A stretch of 64,000 nucleotides of DNA. Origin: an uncultured Flavobacteriaceae bacterium (GTDB lineage Bacteria; Bacteroidota; Bacteroidia; Flavobacteriales; Flavobacteriaceae). Every line of letters starts with the position of its first letter. Within the stretch, counting starts at the first letter, position 1. Both the position numbers and the translations under genes were made by a program. Shown in pieces: positions 15,839-24,877 of this stretch. The notes under the pieces were generated by a model. That model was not told where the DNA came from and did no database searches. It saw nothing but the letters and a program-made list of their open reading frames with translations. Location: contig CANMFO010000001.1 of the NCBI GenBank assembly GCA_947497245.1, positions 744,001 through 808,000 of the forward strand. The letters are read 5' to 3'.

Positions 15839-17047
15839 CTATTCAAACTCCAATTCCCGATATTTTGATCGGATGTTGTCCCAATCTTCTTTTTGGCCCT
15901 TTAATTGGGCGTCAAAAAAAGCCAGTAGCAGATCGTTGATGATGGCCGCGTTTCGGTCCGGGGCCAACGTGCCCGTGTCATAGATGTCTTGGGGTCCGGA
16001 AAACCAGGGCAGGTCCAAAAAACTGGAATGCAGGGTACCACTCACCTTTACTTGCCGAAACTCCGGTCCGGCCAGGGAGTAGACTGCGGAATTCAAGGGA
16101 TCTACCTGTTCGTACCCGCCCCGGACATACAAAAAGGGTTTTGGGAATTTCTGGCCGACCACCAACTTCCCGAACTGCCACCCGTCGAGGTTCACGGCGG
16201 CCTTGAGACTGGGGAGCGACATCAGGGCATGCCCCATGGCGGAGCCCCCGTAGGAATGGCCGAAACCGCCCACCTTCTTCAAATTCAGCCTTTTGTAGAA
16301 CAAGTCTTTCCTGTCCCTGTTCATTTCGGTGACCCTTTCGATTACCTGGGCAATGTCCGTGGTCCAATAGTCCATGTCACCGGTAGGGGGGAAGTCGGTG
16401 CTGAAAAGTTCCCCAATGGCATGCCGCTTTTTTTCCACCGGGGCATCGGTTTTGACCAAGGCCATCATCTTTTCCCACCCATCGTTGATCGTGTCGTTCC
16501 AGCGGTTATCGAAATACGCCCGATTTGCCAAAATGATGCTGCCGTCCGGAAACTGTACCGCTGCGGAATTATAGGTATGGGACACGGCAAAAACAAAATA
16601 CCCATTGCTGGCCAGTTTTTCGAACATGCCGGTATACAGTTCCATTGGGGTCGAGGAGCCATGTGAAAAGATCAGCACCGGCCCCTTGCCCAGGGCGGGG
16701 GCCACCCCCGCGCCCCGTTTGGCGTGTGTTTTGGTGCGGGAGATGAATGAAATGTCGATGCTATCGGCGATTTTTCTCGATTTCTTGAACGCCCCAAGCA
16801 CCTCCGTGGGCATATAGGGGGCCGGCACTCCCGTACAATCACCGGGGTACCACACGTTCACCGTGAGTTTTCTGAAATCCGAGGGCTCCTCGGTATACCG
16901 CTCGGGACGGGTGTTGGAAGCGATCAAAAACCTTGTTTTGCCAATGCAATGCGGCCCGGAAGGTTCGGGAAGTTGTCCACATAACGTATAAGGAGTGCAC
17001 AGAAAAAGGAGCACAAAGACAATAGGGTAAAAAAGATGTCTGTTCAT
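15839..17047 (-). CDS. exported PAF-acetylhydrolase-like alpha/beta hydrolase
   Basis: 402 residues from ATG 17047, which starts a signal peptide (FYPIVFVLLFLCTPYTLCGQ). Blocks typical of the platelet-activating-factor acetylhydrolase family are present: VNVWYPG, PVLIFSHGSS (oxyanion region), GYFVFAVSH, and the nucleophile elbow FGHSYGGSA with Ser265. The family hydrolyses short acyl esters of phospholipids or related esters. The protein at 32726-34189 is a relative with extra membrane helices. It is divergent from the DUF5916 gene with palindromes between them. Confidence 0.82.
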   Translation of the reverse strand: MNRHLFYPIVFVLLFLCTPYTLCGQLPEPSGPHCIGKTRFLIASNTRPERYTEEPSDFRKLTVNVWYPGDCTGVPAPYMPTEVLGAFKKSRKIADSIDISFISRTKTHAKRGAGVAPALGKGPVLIFSHGSSTPMELYTGMFEKLASNGYFVFAVSHTYNSAAVQFPDGSIILANRAYFDNRWNDTINDGWEKMMALVKTDAPVEKKRHAIGELFSTDFPPTGDMDYWTTDIAQVIERVTEMNRDRKDLFYKRLNLKKVGGFGHSYGGSAMGHALMSLPSLKAAVNLDGWQFGKLVVGQKFPKPFLYVRGGYEQVDPLNSAVYSLAGPEFRQVKVSGTLHSSFLDLPWFSGPQDIYDTGTLAPDRNAAIINDLLLAFFDAQLKGQKEDWDNIRSKYRELEFE

Positions 17048-17067
17048 AACTGTTGATTTAATTGCTG

Positions 17068-17134
17068 CCGGCAAGTGCCGGTCCTATACGACCATCATTG
17101 AATTTAAACCAAAAGCGGCCGCTCCATTTGGTTT
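17068..17134. promoter_or_regulatory. cluster of palindromes in divergent intergenic region
   Basis: CCGGCA-AG-TGCCGG (17068-17081) is a perfect palindrome with a 2-bp centre. A larger one follows: AAACCAAA (17106-17113) pairs with TTTGGTTT (17127-17134) and encloses the self-complementary AGCGGCCGCT (17114-17123). They lie between divergent genes and could be regulator sites. A 2-nt loop makes the first unlikely as an RNA hairpin. Confidence 0.4.
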
Positions 17135-17249
17135 TGGAACGGATTAATGTGCAGCTGGAAGCATTCGGACAAAGTAGCGGGCCAGGGGAAACACGCTGCC
17201 TAAAACTACCCATATCTTGTTTGGAATTCATCAATCAATTTCCAAGACT

Positions 17250-19484
17250 ATGAACCGTTCAATTGCATTGCTGGCACTGTTGCCCGTATTGTCCTTGGGG
17301 CAAAATTCCGAGAACAAATCGTTCCAAATCAAAGAGGTCGCCCCGCAAGAGGTCAAGATCGATGCGAACCTGACAGAACCTTTCTGGGCAGCGGCCGATA
17401 CCGTTATGCTGGCTTATGAGACCCACCCGGGAAACAATACCAAGGCCGAGGTGACCACCATACTACGGATGGCGTACGACAAAAAGTATTTCTATTTTTC
17501 CTTTGAGGCCCAAGACCCTGACCCGAAAACCATAAGAGCGATCATCAACGATAGGGACAAGCTCGACGATAATGATACCGTCTCGCTCTTTATAGATCCC
17601 TTCAACGATTCAAGGCGTGCCTTCTTTTTTATGGTCAACCCTCTGGGCATCCAACAGGATGGTATTTTTGACGAGCAATCCGGGGATGGGGACCTCAGTT
17701 GGGATGCCATATGGAGGTCATCGGGCAGGCTTACCGAGGAAGGCTATATTTTGGAATGTGCCATACCCTTTAAATCCTTGCGCTTCCCGGGTACCGATGC
17801 CCCCCAAACCTGGCGTTTTTTCGGGTCGCGATCATACCCAAGGAGTTTATTGAAAGCATTCCATTCCATGCCCCTCGACCAGGGGAACAACTGTCAATTG
17901 TGCCAGGCCAACCTGCTTACGGGCCTACGGGACATACGGCCCGGGACCAATCTGGAGTTTGTACCAACGCTTACGCTCAATAGGTTCGACCAAAGGAAGG
18001 ATTTTCCAGACAGTCCTTTAGAAAAAGGGGAGGTAGCAAATAACCTGGGGCTGGACGTCAGATGGGGAATTACCACCGACCTCACCCTGAACGTGGCCCT
18101 TAACCCCGATTTCTCACAGGTAGAGGCCGACGCTGCCCAATTGGACGTCAACAACCGTTTTGCACTACAATTCCCCGAAAAACGCCCTTTTTTCCTGGAA
18201 GGGGCCGACTTTTTCAATACCCCGCTGCAGGTCTTTTTTAGTCGTACGATAGCCGATCCCCTGTACGGCGCGAAGATAACCGGGAAAATCAAAAAAAACG
18301 CGCTTGGCCTTTTGGTGGCACGCGATCGTATCAACAATCTTGTCCTGCCCGGTTTTCAGGGCTCGGAGACCACGACCTCCAATGTAGAAGTGACCAATGT
18401 TATCGGTCGCTACCGGAGGGACATCGGCAAGAACTCCAATATTGGCCTGCTGTATACCGGCCGGGAGGGGAGGGACTATTTCAATAGATTGGGTGGGGTG
18501 GACGTTTTTAGCAGGCCTTGGAAACCACTGACCATACGCGCACAGTACAACCATACCGAGACCCGGTACGATAGTGTTGTCGTCACGACCAAGGGGCTGG
18601 CCGATTTCCGAGTAAGCGGAAATTCATTGAACTTCCAAGCGACTTACAACACCCGTAATTGGGAGGCCGCTTTTATCCATGAGAGCCGATCGGCCGGGTT
18701 CCGTGCCGATGCGGGCTTTGTTCCGCAGGTCGATTTTAGGCGGTACAGGGCCTATCTTGAAAAGCGCTTTTGGCCCAAGGAACACGGTTGGTACAGTAAC
18801 ATAGGTTGGAACGCAGGAGGTTTTAGGAGGGAATCTACCGATGGGACCCTCGACCTGGAGGGCATTTGGACCAGTGCCTATTTCAATGGTCCGTTACAGT
18901 TGAATTACTGGATCAATCCCGATATCGTCTGGCAGCAGTTCAACGGGCAGACCTTCAAGTTGGTCAATCTATGGACGGGGTTCGACATCCAACCACTGGG
19001 GAACCTGGGAATAAACGGATGGATCAATGTGGGGACCGCAGTTGATTTTGCCAATACCCGAAAGGCCGATAAACTTCAGTTCGAATTGGAATCGGATATC
19101 AGGATCGGTAGACATATCGATATGACCCTAAACCATAGGCTCTTGAAACTCCACCTTTCGGGCGATCGGATATTCACCGCCAACCTGTCCCAAATTCAGG
19201 CGGCCTATAATTTCAATCCACGCCTGTTTTTTCGGATGATCGCCCAACATAGGCACACCCTTCGAAACCCAGGACTGTTTATCGATCAGACCGTGAACAG
19301 CAAGGATCGATCACTGTTTGCACAGCTGCTATTGTCTTACAAACTAAATCCGCAATCCGTGGTATTTCTTGGCTATGTGGACAACCATGCCGGCTTCGAA
19401 AACGGACCTTCCCTCCAAGATATAGCTTTGACCCAGATGAACCAGACATTCTTTTTTAAAGTTGGATATGCTTGGCGACCTTAA
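17250..19484 (+). CDS. CBM9 / DUF5916 outer-membrane protein
   Basis: 744 residues from ATG 17250 with a signal peptide (ALLALLPVLSLGQ). Residues about 25-215 form a carbohydrate-binding family 9-like domain (VKIDANLTEPFWAAAD, YFSFEAQDPDP, NDTVSLFIDPFND). The remainder matches DUF5916, a C-terminal beta-barrel-like region with FSQVEADAAQLDVNNRF and EKRPFFLEGADFF, the family hallmarks, and ends in an aromatic strand FFKVGYAW. Members are abundant in marine Bacteroidota and probably sit in the outer membrane. The substrate is unknown. The last 23 bp overlap a frame belonging to the region before the next gene. Confidence 0.85.
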   Translation: MNRSIALLALLPVLSLGQNSENKSFQIKEVAPQEVKIDANLTEPFWAAADTVMLAYETHPGNNTKAEVTTILRMAYDKKYFYFSFEAQDPDPKTIRAIINDRDKLDDNDTVSLFIDPFNDSRRAFFFMVNPLGIQQDGIFDEQSGDGDLSWDAIWRSSGRLTEEGYILECAIPFKSLRFPGTDAPQTWRFFGSRSYPRSLLKAFHSMPLDQGNNCQLCQANLLTGLRDIRPGTNLEFVPTLTLNRFDQRKDFPDSPLEKGEVANNLGLDVRWGITTDLTLNVALNPDFSQVEADAAQLDVNNRFALQFPEKRPFFLEGADFFNTPLQVFFSRTIADPLYGAKITGKIKKNALGLLVARDRINNLVLPGFQGSETTTSNVEVTNVIGRYRRDIGKNSNIGLLYTGREGRDYFNRLGGVDVFSRPWKPLTIRAQYNHTETRYDSVVVTTKGLADFRVSGNSLNFQATYNTRNWEAAFIHESRSAGFRADAGFVPQVDFRRYRAYLEKRFWPKEHGWYSNIGWNAGGFRRESTDGTLDLEGIWTSAYFNGPLQLNYWINPDIVWQQFNGQTFKLVNLWTGFDIQPLGNLGINGWINVGTAVDFANTRKADKLQFELESDIRIGRHIDMTLNHRLLKLHLSGDRIFTANLSQIQAAYNFNPRLFFRMIAQHRHTLRNPGLFIDQTVNSKDRSLFAQLLLSYKLNPQSVVFLGYVDNHAGFENGPSLQDIALTQMNQTFFFKVGYAWRP

Positions 19485-19620
19485 TGTGGCCAACTGTACA
19501 ACAGGGTTTTTTGAAGGATATGGGCATTTGGAAGCAAACGTACCTTTCCGGCCTCGAATTTTTCTTCCCTGGGCGGTGTGCTTTCTAATTTGGTGCTATC
19601 AATCCATAAATCCATTAATT

Positions 19621-20445
19621 ATGAAAAAAAGAAACGCACTCCGATCGATACTTCTGGTTCTGTTGATCAGCTGCAATTTTATGGGAACCTGGGCACAGGA
19701 AAAAACCTACGTGCACCTGGAATGCATCAAACTGCCCACCAATGATTGGAGCGCATATGGAGACGAAATGCAAAAGGTATGGAAACCGTTGTACCAAGAT
19801 ATGATCGGCAAAGGCGGGATGCGGGCCTGGAAACTCTTTTGGGTGCGCTTTCCGGCGGGACAGGACATTCCGTACAATCTTGTGAACGTAACCTTTCATC
19901 CCGACACCGTTGGCTTGGCCAACAGCACGGTGGCAGCATTTTATGAAGCGCATAAACAGCCGGGACAAGGCTCTTTTTCCGAACTGGAAAAACCGTTGCT
20001 GGAGGTCATCAACAAGGTAAAAGTGGAGACCTATGAGGTGATGGAGCAGGCCGCAGGTAATTTTGAACTGGATTCCCTGGCCCGAAGCAACCAAAACTAT
20101 CAAGTCGATTTTATGGATGCGGCCAGGGGCGACGCCGTGGCCTATGCAAAAATGGAATCCGAGATATTCAAGCCCATGCACCAAGTAGCCATGGATGACG
20201 GGCGTCTTAAAAGTTGGATGCTATGCAAACGTACCAGTCAGGACGACAATGCCATTTTGCAACGGTTCATCATTTTTAACCACTGGAGTTCCTGGGCCAA
20301 CTGGCAATCTGCAGGAAACCTTCCCGACTTTCAGAAGGTGGACCCGAACCTGAGCCAGGAGGACTACAACGAGATTTTCAATAAAGTGGGACGTTTGCGC
20401 CAGATGACCAAATCGGAAATGTGGTCTATTTGGGATGAGTTATAA
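19621..20445 (+). CDS. secreted protein with two internal repeats, unknown function
   Basis: 274 residues from ATG 19621, which begins a signal peptide (SILLVLLISCNFMGTWAQ). The mature part holds two similar units: AYGDEMQKVWKPLYQDMI...MRAWKLFW (about 45-74) and AYAKMESEIFKPMHQVAM...LKSWMLCK (about 174-203). Two tandem ferredoxin-like (dimeric alpha-beta barrel) domains would explain this. I do not recognise the family. Upstream in-frame sequence from 19462 overlaps the DUF5916 gene and is not coding. A terminator-like hairpin follows. Confidence 0.7.
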   Translation: MKKRNALRSILLVLLISCNFMGTWAQEKTYVHLECIKLPTNDWSAYGDEMQKVWKPLYQDMIGKGGMRAWKLFWVRFPAGQDIPYNLVNVTFHPDTVGLANSTVAAFYEAHKQPGQGSFSELEKPLLEVINKVKVETYEVMEQAAGNFELDSLARSNQNYQVDFMDAARGDAVAYAKMESEIFKPMHQVAMDDGRLKSWMLCKRTSQDDNAILQRFIIFNHWSSWANWQSAGNLPDFQKVDPNLSQEDYNEIFNKVGRLRQMTKSEMWSIWDEL

Positions 20446-20490
20446 GGATGTCCCCATAGGAGTTGCAAAGATCGATCTGGATGTGGAATA

Positions 20491-21237
20491 TTAGCCGAGG
20501 CCCAATATTTTTTGGGCTTTTGCGTCCAAACGTTGCAGGGTTTCCGCCGTAATGTATTTTTTCTGATCGACCTGTTGGGGTTGGTCCGCTGCACAAAAAT
20601 AACTGTGGATGCTCCTTCTGTGCCTGGCCGTCTGGTTGGTGGTCCCACCATGCCACACGTGGGAATTGAAGATAAAAACAGACCCCGCGGGCGCTTGGAT
20701 ACGTATCTCATCGGGATGGGGGAGGGCCGGGTCATCCATGCCCTCCTGGGGCAACACTTTCGATCTGTGGGTCCCGGGTACGATACGGGTAGCCCCATTG
20801 TGCTCTGTAAAATCATCCAACAACCAAATGGTATTGCAAACCTTATAACCGCCCTGGGCAACGGCATTGCCATAGTCCACGTGCAGGTTTTGATGCCCCT
20901 TTCCCGGTTTGGCCGCACGGTAGTTCAGCGAAGAGAGCTTAAAGCTTGGTCCAAGAACCGCTTGGACACCGGACAGTACCCGGGTATGGGTATAGAAGCC
21001 ATCGAAGACAGACCCCTTATTGACCAAATCGGCCAAACGGTCGGCTCCCGCTTCCTTGGGATGGCGGATGTACTTGGAATCGAAGAGTTCCGCACCGGCG
21101 TCCGCTCCCTCTTCCTTCAGCAGTTCAGCGATGCGGGCGTTGATGCGTTGTACCTCGGATGGGGTGAGCAGTACCCCCAAATCCAGGAACCCGTCCCTTT
21201 CCAGGGCAGCTTTTTCTTCTGTGGTGAGTGTTTCCAT
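20491..21237 (-). CDS. phytanoyl-CoA dioxygenase (PhyH) family protein
   Basis: 248-residue Fe(II)/2-oxoglutarate-dependent oxygenase. The iron ligands are visible as H-V-D in NLHVDYGNA (about residue 119) and the distal His in NSHVWHGGT (about 196), with the oxoglutarate-binding Arg in RHRRSIHSYF. The DGFLDLG start (about 15) is typical of PhyH. Cytoplasmic. Bacterial members hydroxylate diverse small molecules, and the substrate is not deducible here. It follows the GNAT gene by 9 bp, so the two form an operon. Confidence 0.88.
   Translation of the reverse strand: METLTTEEKAALERDGFLDLGVLLTPSEVQRINARIAELLKEEGADAGAELFDSKYIRHPKEAGADRLADLVNKGSVFDGFYTHTRVLSGVQAVLGPSFKLSSLNYRAAKPGKGHQNLHVDYGNAVAQGGYKVCNTIWLLDDFTEHNGATRIVPGTHRSKVLPQEGMDDPALPHPDEIRIQAPAGSVFIFNSHVWHGGTTNQTARHRRSIHSYFCAADQPQQVDQKKYITAETLQRLDAKAQKILGLG
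20500..20521 (+). terminator. rho-independent terminator-like hairpin
   Basis: GCCCAA (20500-20505), a 6-nt loop, TTGGGC (20512-20517), then TTTT. Placed 55 bp after the stop of the gene at 19621 and overlapping the 3' end of the convergent PhyH gene. The T-run is on the side that serves rightward transcription. Confidence 0.45.
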
Positions 21238-21246
21238 GATATGACT

Positions 21247-21534
21247 CTATTTTAAGACGTCCCGTATGTCAGCGATTTTTTTGAACATGGCATGGGCAAA
21301 AGGGCATAAGGGAAGGACTTTTAGGTTTTTCTCCCGGGCCATTTCCACAATTTTATAGAGCAATTGTTTGCCGACCCCCTTTCCCTTGGCGATCTCGGCC
21401 ACCTCGGTATGATCGATAATTACAAAATTGGATTGGGGAATGGAGTAGGTCATGGTACCCAGCTTGACCCCGTCCTCGCTGGCAATGGCAAAGCCCTTGT
21501 TATTGATTTCCTTCAGCCTTATTGTTGTCGCCAT
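21247..21534 (-). CDS. GNAT family N-acetyltransferase (short, YjdJ-like)
   Basis: 95 residues, the size of the small COG2388-type acetyltransferases. The acetyl-CoA loop EIAKGKGVGKQLL (about 52-64) and the C-terminal PLCPFAHAMFKK, conserved in this subgroup, are visible. The acceptor is unknown. First gene of a two-gene operon with PhyH. An inverted repeat (ATACCAT/ATGGTAT, 21600-21620) lies 66 bp upstream and may be regulatory. Confidence 0.85.
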   Translation of the reverse strand: MATTIRLKEINNKGFAIASEDGVKLGTMTYSIPQSNFVIIDHTEVAEIAKGKGVGKQLLYKIVEMAREKNLKVLPLCPFAHAMFKKIADIRDVLK

Positions 21535-21920
21535 ATCTATTTTCGGCCGATTCCCATCTCGACGGCTGTCCTAAAGGTATTGATTTTTTGGAGTTTACTA
21601 TACCATTTTTGGGATGGTATGTTGCATTGATGGGGATGCTTAAGACCTTGGGCACCTCGCTGTCCGTTTTTTATAGGTGACTTTTTAGTTGTAAAATTGA
21701 GTTTTTCACATAAAAACCCGAGATGTACGGCAAGATTTTAAACCGCTGGTGCAATTGCGTTCGAATGTGAAAAATTTTATGTTAATTCCGAAGATTATTT
21801 TTTCCCTAATCCCAGCCTTTTATACCTTTCACATACGCTAGACCGAGCGAAATGATCGGCTCCTGCGATGACCTTCCAACCTGACCACCACGAAACATCT
21901 TTAACGTTAAACACCCGGGT
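21535..21920. other. 386-bp gene-free region with two inverted repeats
   Basis: No convincing gene. It contains ATACCAT/ATGGTAT (21600-21606 and 21614-21620, 7-nt loop) and a wider pair TTTTTCACAT (21702-21711) / ATGTGAAAAA (21765-21774) with 53 nt between. The region should hold the divergent promoters of the GNAT operon and the acyltransferase gene. I could not fix a -7 box. Confidence 0.5.
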
Positions 21921-22835
21921 ATGCAATTTGCAAACCACAAAAAGGAAAGGTCTTTTTGGAAAAATATAGGGCGGAAGGCCAAGTTTTTCCCGTTTTATCT
22001 TTTGGCCGTGCTTCCCTTTTCCGTACTGTACCTGCTTTCGGACCTCCTCTTCCTGTTGTTCTATTATGTGCTCCGATACCGAAGGAAAGTAGTTTTTGAG
22101 AATATAAAAAAATCCTTTCCGCATAAGAACGATCGGGAAATACGAGAGATTTCGAAAGGATATTACAAACATTTGTGCGATGTGATCTTTGAATCGATAA
22201 AACGATTGACCATTAGCGAAAATACCATCAAAAAACGATTGAAGATCGTCAACCCCGAGATGATCAGTTCCCATCTCGAAAACCAGCAGGGCGTTCTGCT
22301 GTACACGGCCCACCAGGGCAATTGGGAATGGCTGGTGTTCGTCCCCTTGTTTCTTCCCTATCCGTCCAATACCTTTTACCGACCCGTCAAGAACCGGTAT
22401 TTCGACGAGCTGTTCAAGCTCATGCGCGAACGTTTTGCCGTAAACCTGATCACGGAACGGGAAGGGTATAAAAAAATTCTCGAGGGACAGGGAAAATCGG
22501 AATTTGCCATGAACTGTGTCATCGGCGACCAGAGCCCGTCGCTCCATAGTGCCAAGCACTGGGCCACCTTTTTGAACAGGAATACCGCATTTTACCTAGG
22601 GGCCGAGCAGTTGGCGAAAAAGACCGGGCAAGCGGTGATCTTTCCGTATTTCAAAAAAACCGGAAGGGGGCATTACGAATTGGAATTCAAGCTTTTGGAG
22701 GAGCGACCCCAGGTACTCCAAGACCATTCGATCATAGATCAATATGCAAAAGAATTGGAAGCAGTCATCCAAGATTCCCCGGAGCAATGGCTATGGAGCC
22801 ACAGGCGTTGGAAACTGACCCGGGACTCCGCATAA
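21921..22835 (+). CDS. LpxL/HtrB-type lipid A acyltransferase family protein
   Basis: 304 residues. An N-terminal hydrophobic helix (FYLLAVLPFSVLYLLSDLLFLLFYYVL) anchors it in the inner membrane. The acyltransferase motif H-x4-E is seen as HQGNWEW near residue 132, followed by FYRPVKNRYFDELF (acceptor/donor region) and the GDQSPS block near 196. It ends with QWLWSHRRWK, the family C-terminus. These enzymes add a secondary acyl chain to lipid A. It stands alone between regulators. Confidence 0.88.
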   Translation: MQFANHKKERSFWKNIGRKAKFFPFYLLAVLPFSVLYLLSDLLFLLFYYVLRYRRKVVFENIKKSFPHKNDREIREISKGYYKHLCDVIFESIKRLTISENTIKKRLKIVNPEMISSHLENQQGVLLYTAHQGNWEWLVFVPLFLPYPSNTFYRPVKNRYFDELFKLMRERFAVNLITEREGYKKILEGQGKSEFAMNCVIGDQSPSLHSAKHWATFLNRNTAFYLGAEQLAKKTGQAVIFPYFKKTGRGHYELEFKLLEERPQVLQDHSIIDQYAKELEAVIQDSPEQWLWSHRRWKLTRDSA

Positions 22836-22933
22836 AAGACACAACAGAGCGGTTTATTGTTATAAAACAAGCGTTATCTTCCCCTATTTTTCACGACAAA
22901 GTGCAGGGGAAAGGGATTGAGACCGGAAAATAG

Positions 22934-22941
22934 TATATTTA
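22934..22941 (+). promoter_or_regulatory. possible -7 box
   Basis: TATATTTA resembles TAnnTTTG and lies about 90 bp before the isomerase-like gene at 23031. No good -33 element is visible. Confidence 0.25.
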
Positions 22942-23030
22942 ATGCTGTTAAGGTCAACGGAACCGATCCGATCTGGCACCCGACCATCGAAGTGTATTCA
23001 AACAACCAATAAATAAGTAAATAAAAGTGA

Positions 23031-23924
23031 ATGGAACGAAGAAAATTCATACGACAATCCGGATTGCTGATGTCCGCGACATTGCTGCCGACACCAAATT
23101 TTGCCATGACGCGTGAGCCAAAATACAAAATGGGCCTACAGCTCTTTACGATACGGGATGCTATGGAGAAAGACCCGATCGCTACCTTGAAAAAAGTGGC
23201 CGCCCTGGGGTACCAAGATTTGGAAACGTATGGTTATGATGGGGACAAGGGTACCTACTACGGACATAAAGCAGCTGATTTCAAACAGCTATTGGACGAT
23301 CTGCAACTGTCGGCTTCCAGCGGCCATTATGGGTTTTCGGACTATCTGGAAAAGCCGGCCGCGGAGCTTGAGCGTTTTGTAGATCAATGTATAGAAGGGG
23401 CGCACGCCCTGAACAAAAGCTATATTACTTGGCCTTGGTTGGCTCCCGGGCAACGGACCCTGGAAAAATTCAAACTGTTGTCCGGAAAACTCAACGTGAT
23501 CGGGGAACAGGTGAACAAAGCCGGTCTGGGCTTTGCCTATCACAACCATGACTTCGAGTTTATCGAGCATAACGGGGAAATCGGGTATGATATCATACTA
23601 AAGGAAACCGATCCCGCTTTGGTAAAGTTGCAAATGGACCTATACTGGGTCATGCATTCATCCAAACTGAGTCCTGCTGAATGGATAGCCAAACAGCCTG
23701 GACGTTATGTGATGTGGCATATCAAGGATATGGACAAGGTTACCCGCGATTACACCGAACTGGGCAACGGGTCGATTGACTATACCGAAATCCTCCCAGA
23801 CCCTTCCGCTTCGGGCCTCGATTTCTATTACCTGGAACAAGGGGGCAATTTTGCCAAGAACTCCATGCAGAGCATTACGGACAGTGCCGCATATTTTAAG
23901 GAACACCTCCAGAAATACCTGTAG
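23031..23924 (+). CDS. sugar phosphate isomerase/epimerase (xylose isomerase-like TIM barrel), exported
   Basis: 297 residues. The N-terminus MERRKFIRQSGLL resembles a Tat signal (RRKF) with a hydrophobic stretch and cleavage near NFAM, so periplasmic. The AP-endonuclease-2/xylose-isomerase TIM-barrel pattern follows: GLQLFTIRDAM, DLETYGYDG, a metal-ligand-like YHNHDFEF (about 168), KLQMDLYW, and MWHIKDMDK with the late E in YYLEQGG. These residues usually bind a divalent metal. The exact substrate is unknown, and secreted members are common in sugar catabolism of Bacteroidota. Confidence 0.85.
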   Translation: MERRKFIRQSGLLMSATLLPTPNFAMTREPKYKMGLQLFTIRDAMEKDPIATLKKVAALGYQDLETYGYDGDKGTYYGHKAADFKQLLDDLQLSASSGHYGFSDYLEKPAAELERFVDQCIEGAHALNKSYITWPWLAPGQRTLEKFKLLSGKLNVIGEQVNKAGLGFAYHNHDFEFIEHNGEIGYDIILKETDPALVKLQMDLYWVMHSSKLSPAEWIAKQPGRYVMWHIKDMDKVTRDYTELGNGSIDYTEILPDPSASGLDFYYLEQGGNFAKNSMQSITDSAAYFKEHLQKYL

Positions 23925-24025
23925 GCAAAACGAGACGGACTTTTCACGGGATGGATTCCATGGCATGTTGATCTGTTGTATTCCAAATAGGGGAACGGAG
24001 CACGAACATATAATTCTATTCAAAA

Positions 24026-24733
24026 GTGAAAAAGTTGAGTACGGCCATAGTGTATCTGTACGTTGCCATAGGTTTCGGCCAAGAGGAGTATTCCTCCCAA
24101 AGGGAACGCATGGTAAACACCCAATTGCGGCCGAGGGGAATAGTCCATACCGCCACCTTAAATGCCATGCGCGAAGTTCCCAGGCACGAGTTTGTTCCAG
24201 AAAGCATGAAACCCGCCGCCTATACCGACGGTCCTCTGCCCATTGGGGAGGGCCAGACCATCTCCCAACCGTATATTGTGGCCTACATGACCCAAGAGCT
24301 GCGGCTAAAGTCCAGTGACCGGGTACTGGAGATCGGTACGGGTTCGGGGTATCAAGCGGCCGTTCTGGGCCAAATGGTCGACTCGGTATACAGTATTGAA
24401 ATTGTTGGGAAACTGGCTCGCACTGCAAAAGAACGCTTGCGGGAAATGGGCTATACCAATGTCCATATTAAACAGGGCGATGGATACCACGGTTGGCCGA
24501 CCAAGGCCCCCTTCGATGCGATCATGGTCACCGCTGGGGCCGATACCGTTCCCCAACCCCTGATCCATCAATTAAAAGAGGGAGGGCGCATGATCATCCC
24601 GGTGGGTCCCCACTATGGGGTGCGGCGTTTGATCTTGTTCAAAAAAAAGAAAAACAAAATCTCGACGCGGCAGTTGATTCCGGTCCGTTTTGTTCCCTTT
24701 ACCCGGAAGAAGGGCAAACAACGTCAAAATTAG
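24026..24733 (+). CDS. pcm: protein-L-isoaspartate O-methyltransferase, exported form
   Basis: 235 residues beginning with GTG at 24026. A short hydrophobic stretch (TAIVYLYVAIGFGQ) suggests export. The PIMT signature is complete: MVNTQLRPRGI, the substrate segment HEFVPES and YTDGPLPIGEGQTISQPYI, and the SAM-binding motif VLEIGTGSGYQAAVL. The enzyme repairs isoaspartyl damage in proteins by methyl transfer from SAM. Exported forms are frequent in Bacteroidota, although SAM is cytoplasmic, so cleavage of the N-terminus remains uncertain. Confidence 0.88.
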   Translation: MKKLSTAIVYLYVAIGFGQEEYSSQRERMVNTQLRPRGIVHTATLNAMREVPRHEFVPESMKPAAYTDGPLPIGEGQTISQPYIVAYMTQELRLKSSDRVLEIGTGSGYQAAVLGQMVDSVYSIEIVGKLARTAKERLREMGYTNVHIKQGDGYHGWPTKAPFDAIMVTAGADTVPQPLIHQLKEGGRMIIPVGPHYGVRRLILFKKKKNKISTRQLIPVRFVPFTRKKGKQRQN

Positions 24734-24877
24734 GGTCGAACAAATACTGTTTCCACTCCTATGGACTCCACCCATACCTACTATACCTGCCAGTGCATTT
24801 TTTCCGTGACACACCCTCTTAAAGAATACCACTTTGGGGTAAAAATCTCAGAGGCCCACGGGGGCACCCTGTCGAAC

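Noticed and set aside
19462-19620. 53-residue extension of the internally repeated secreted protein
   Set aside because: It overlaps the DUF5916 coding end and precedes a standard signal peptide at 19621.
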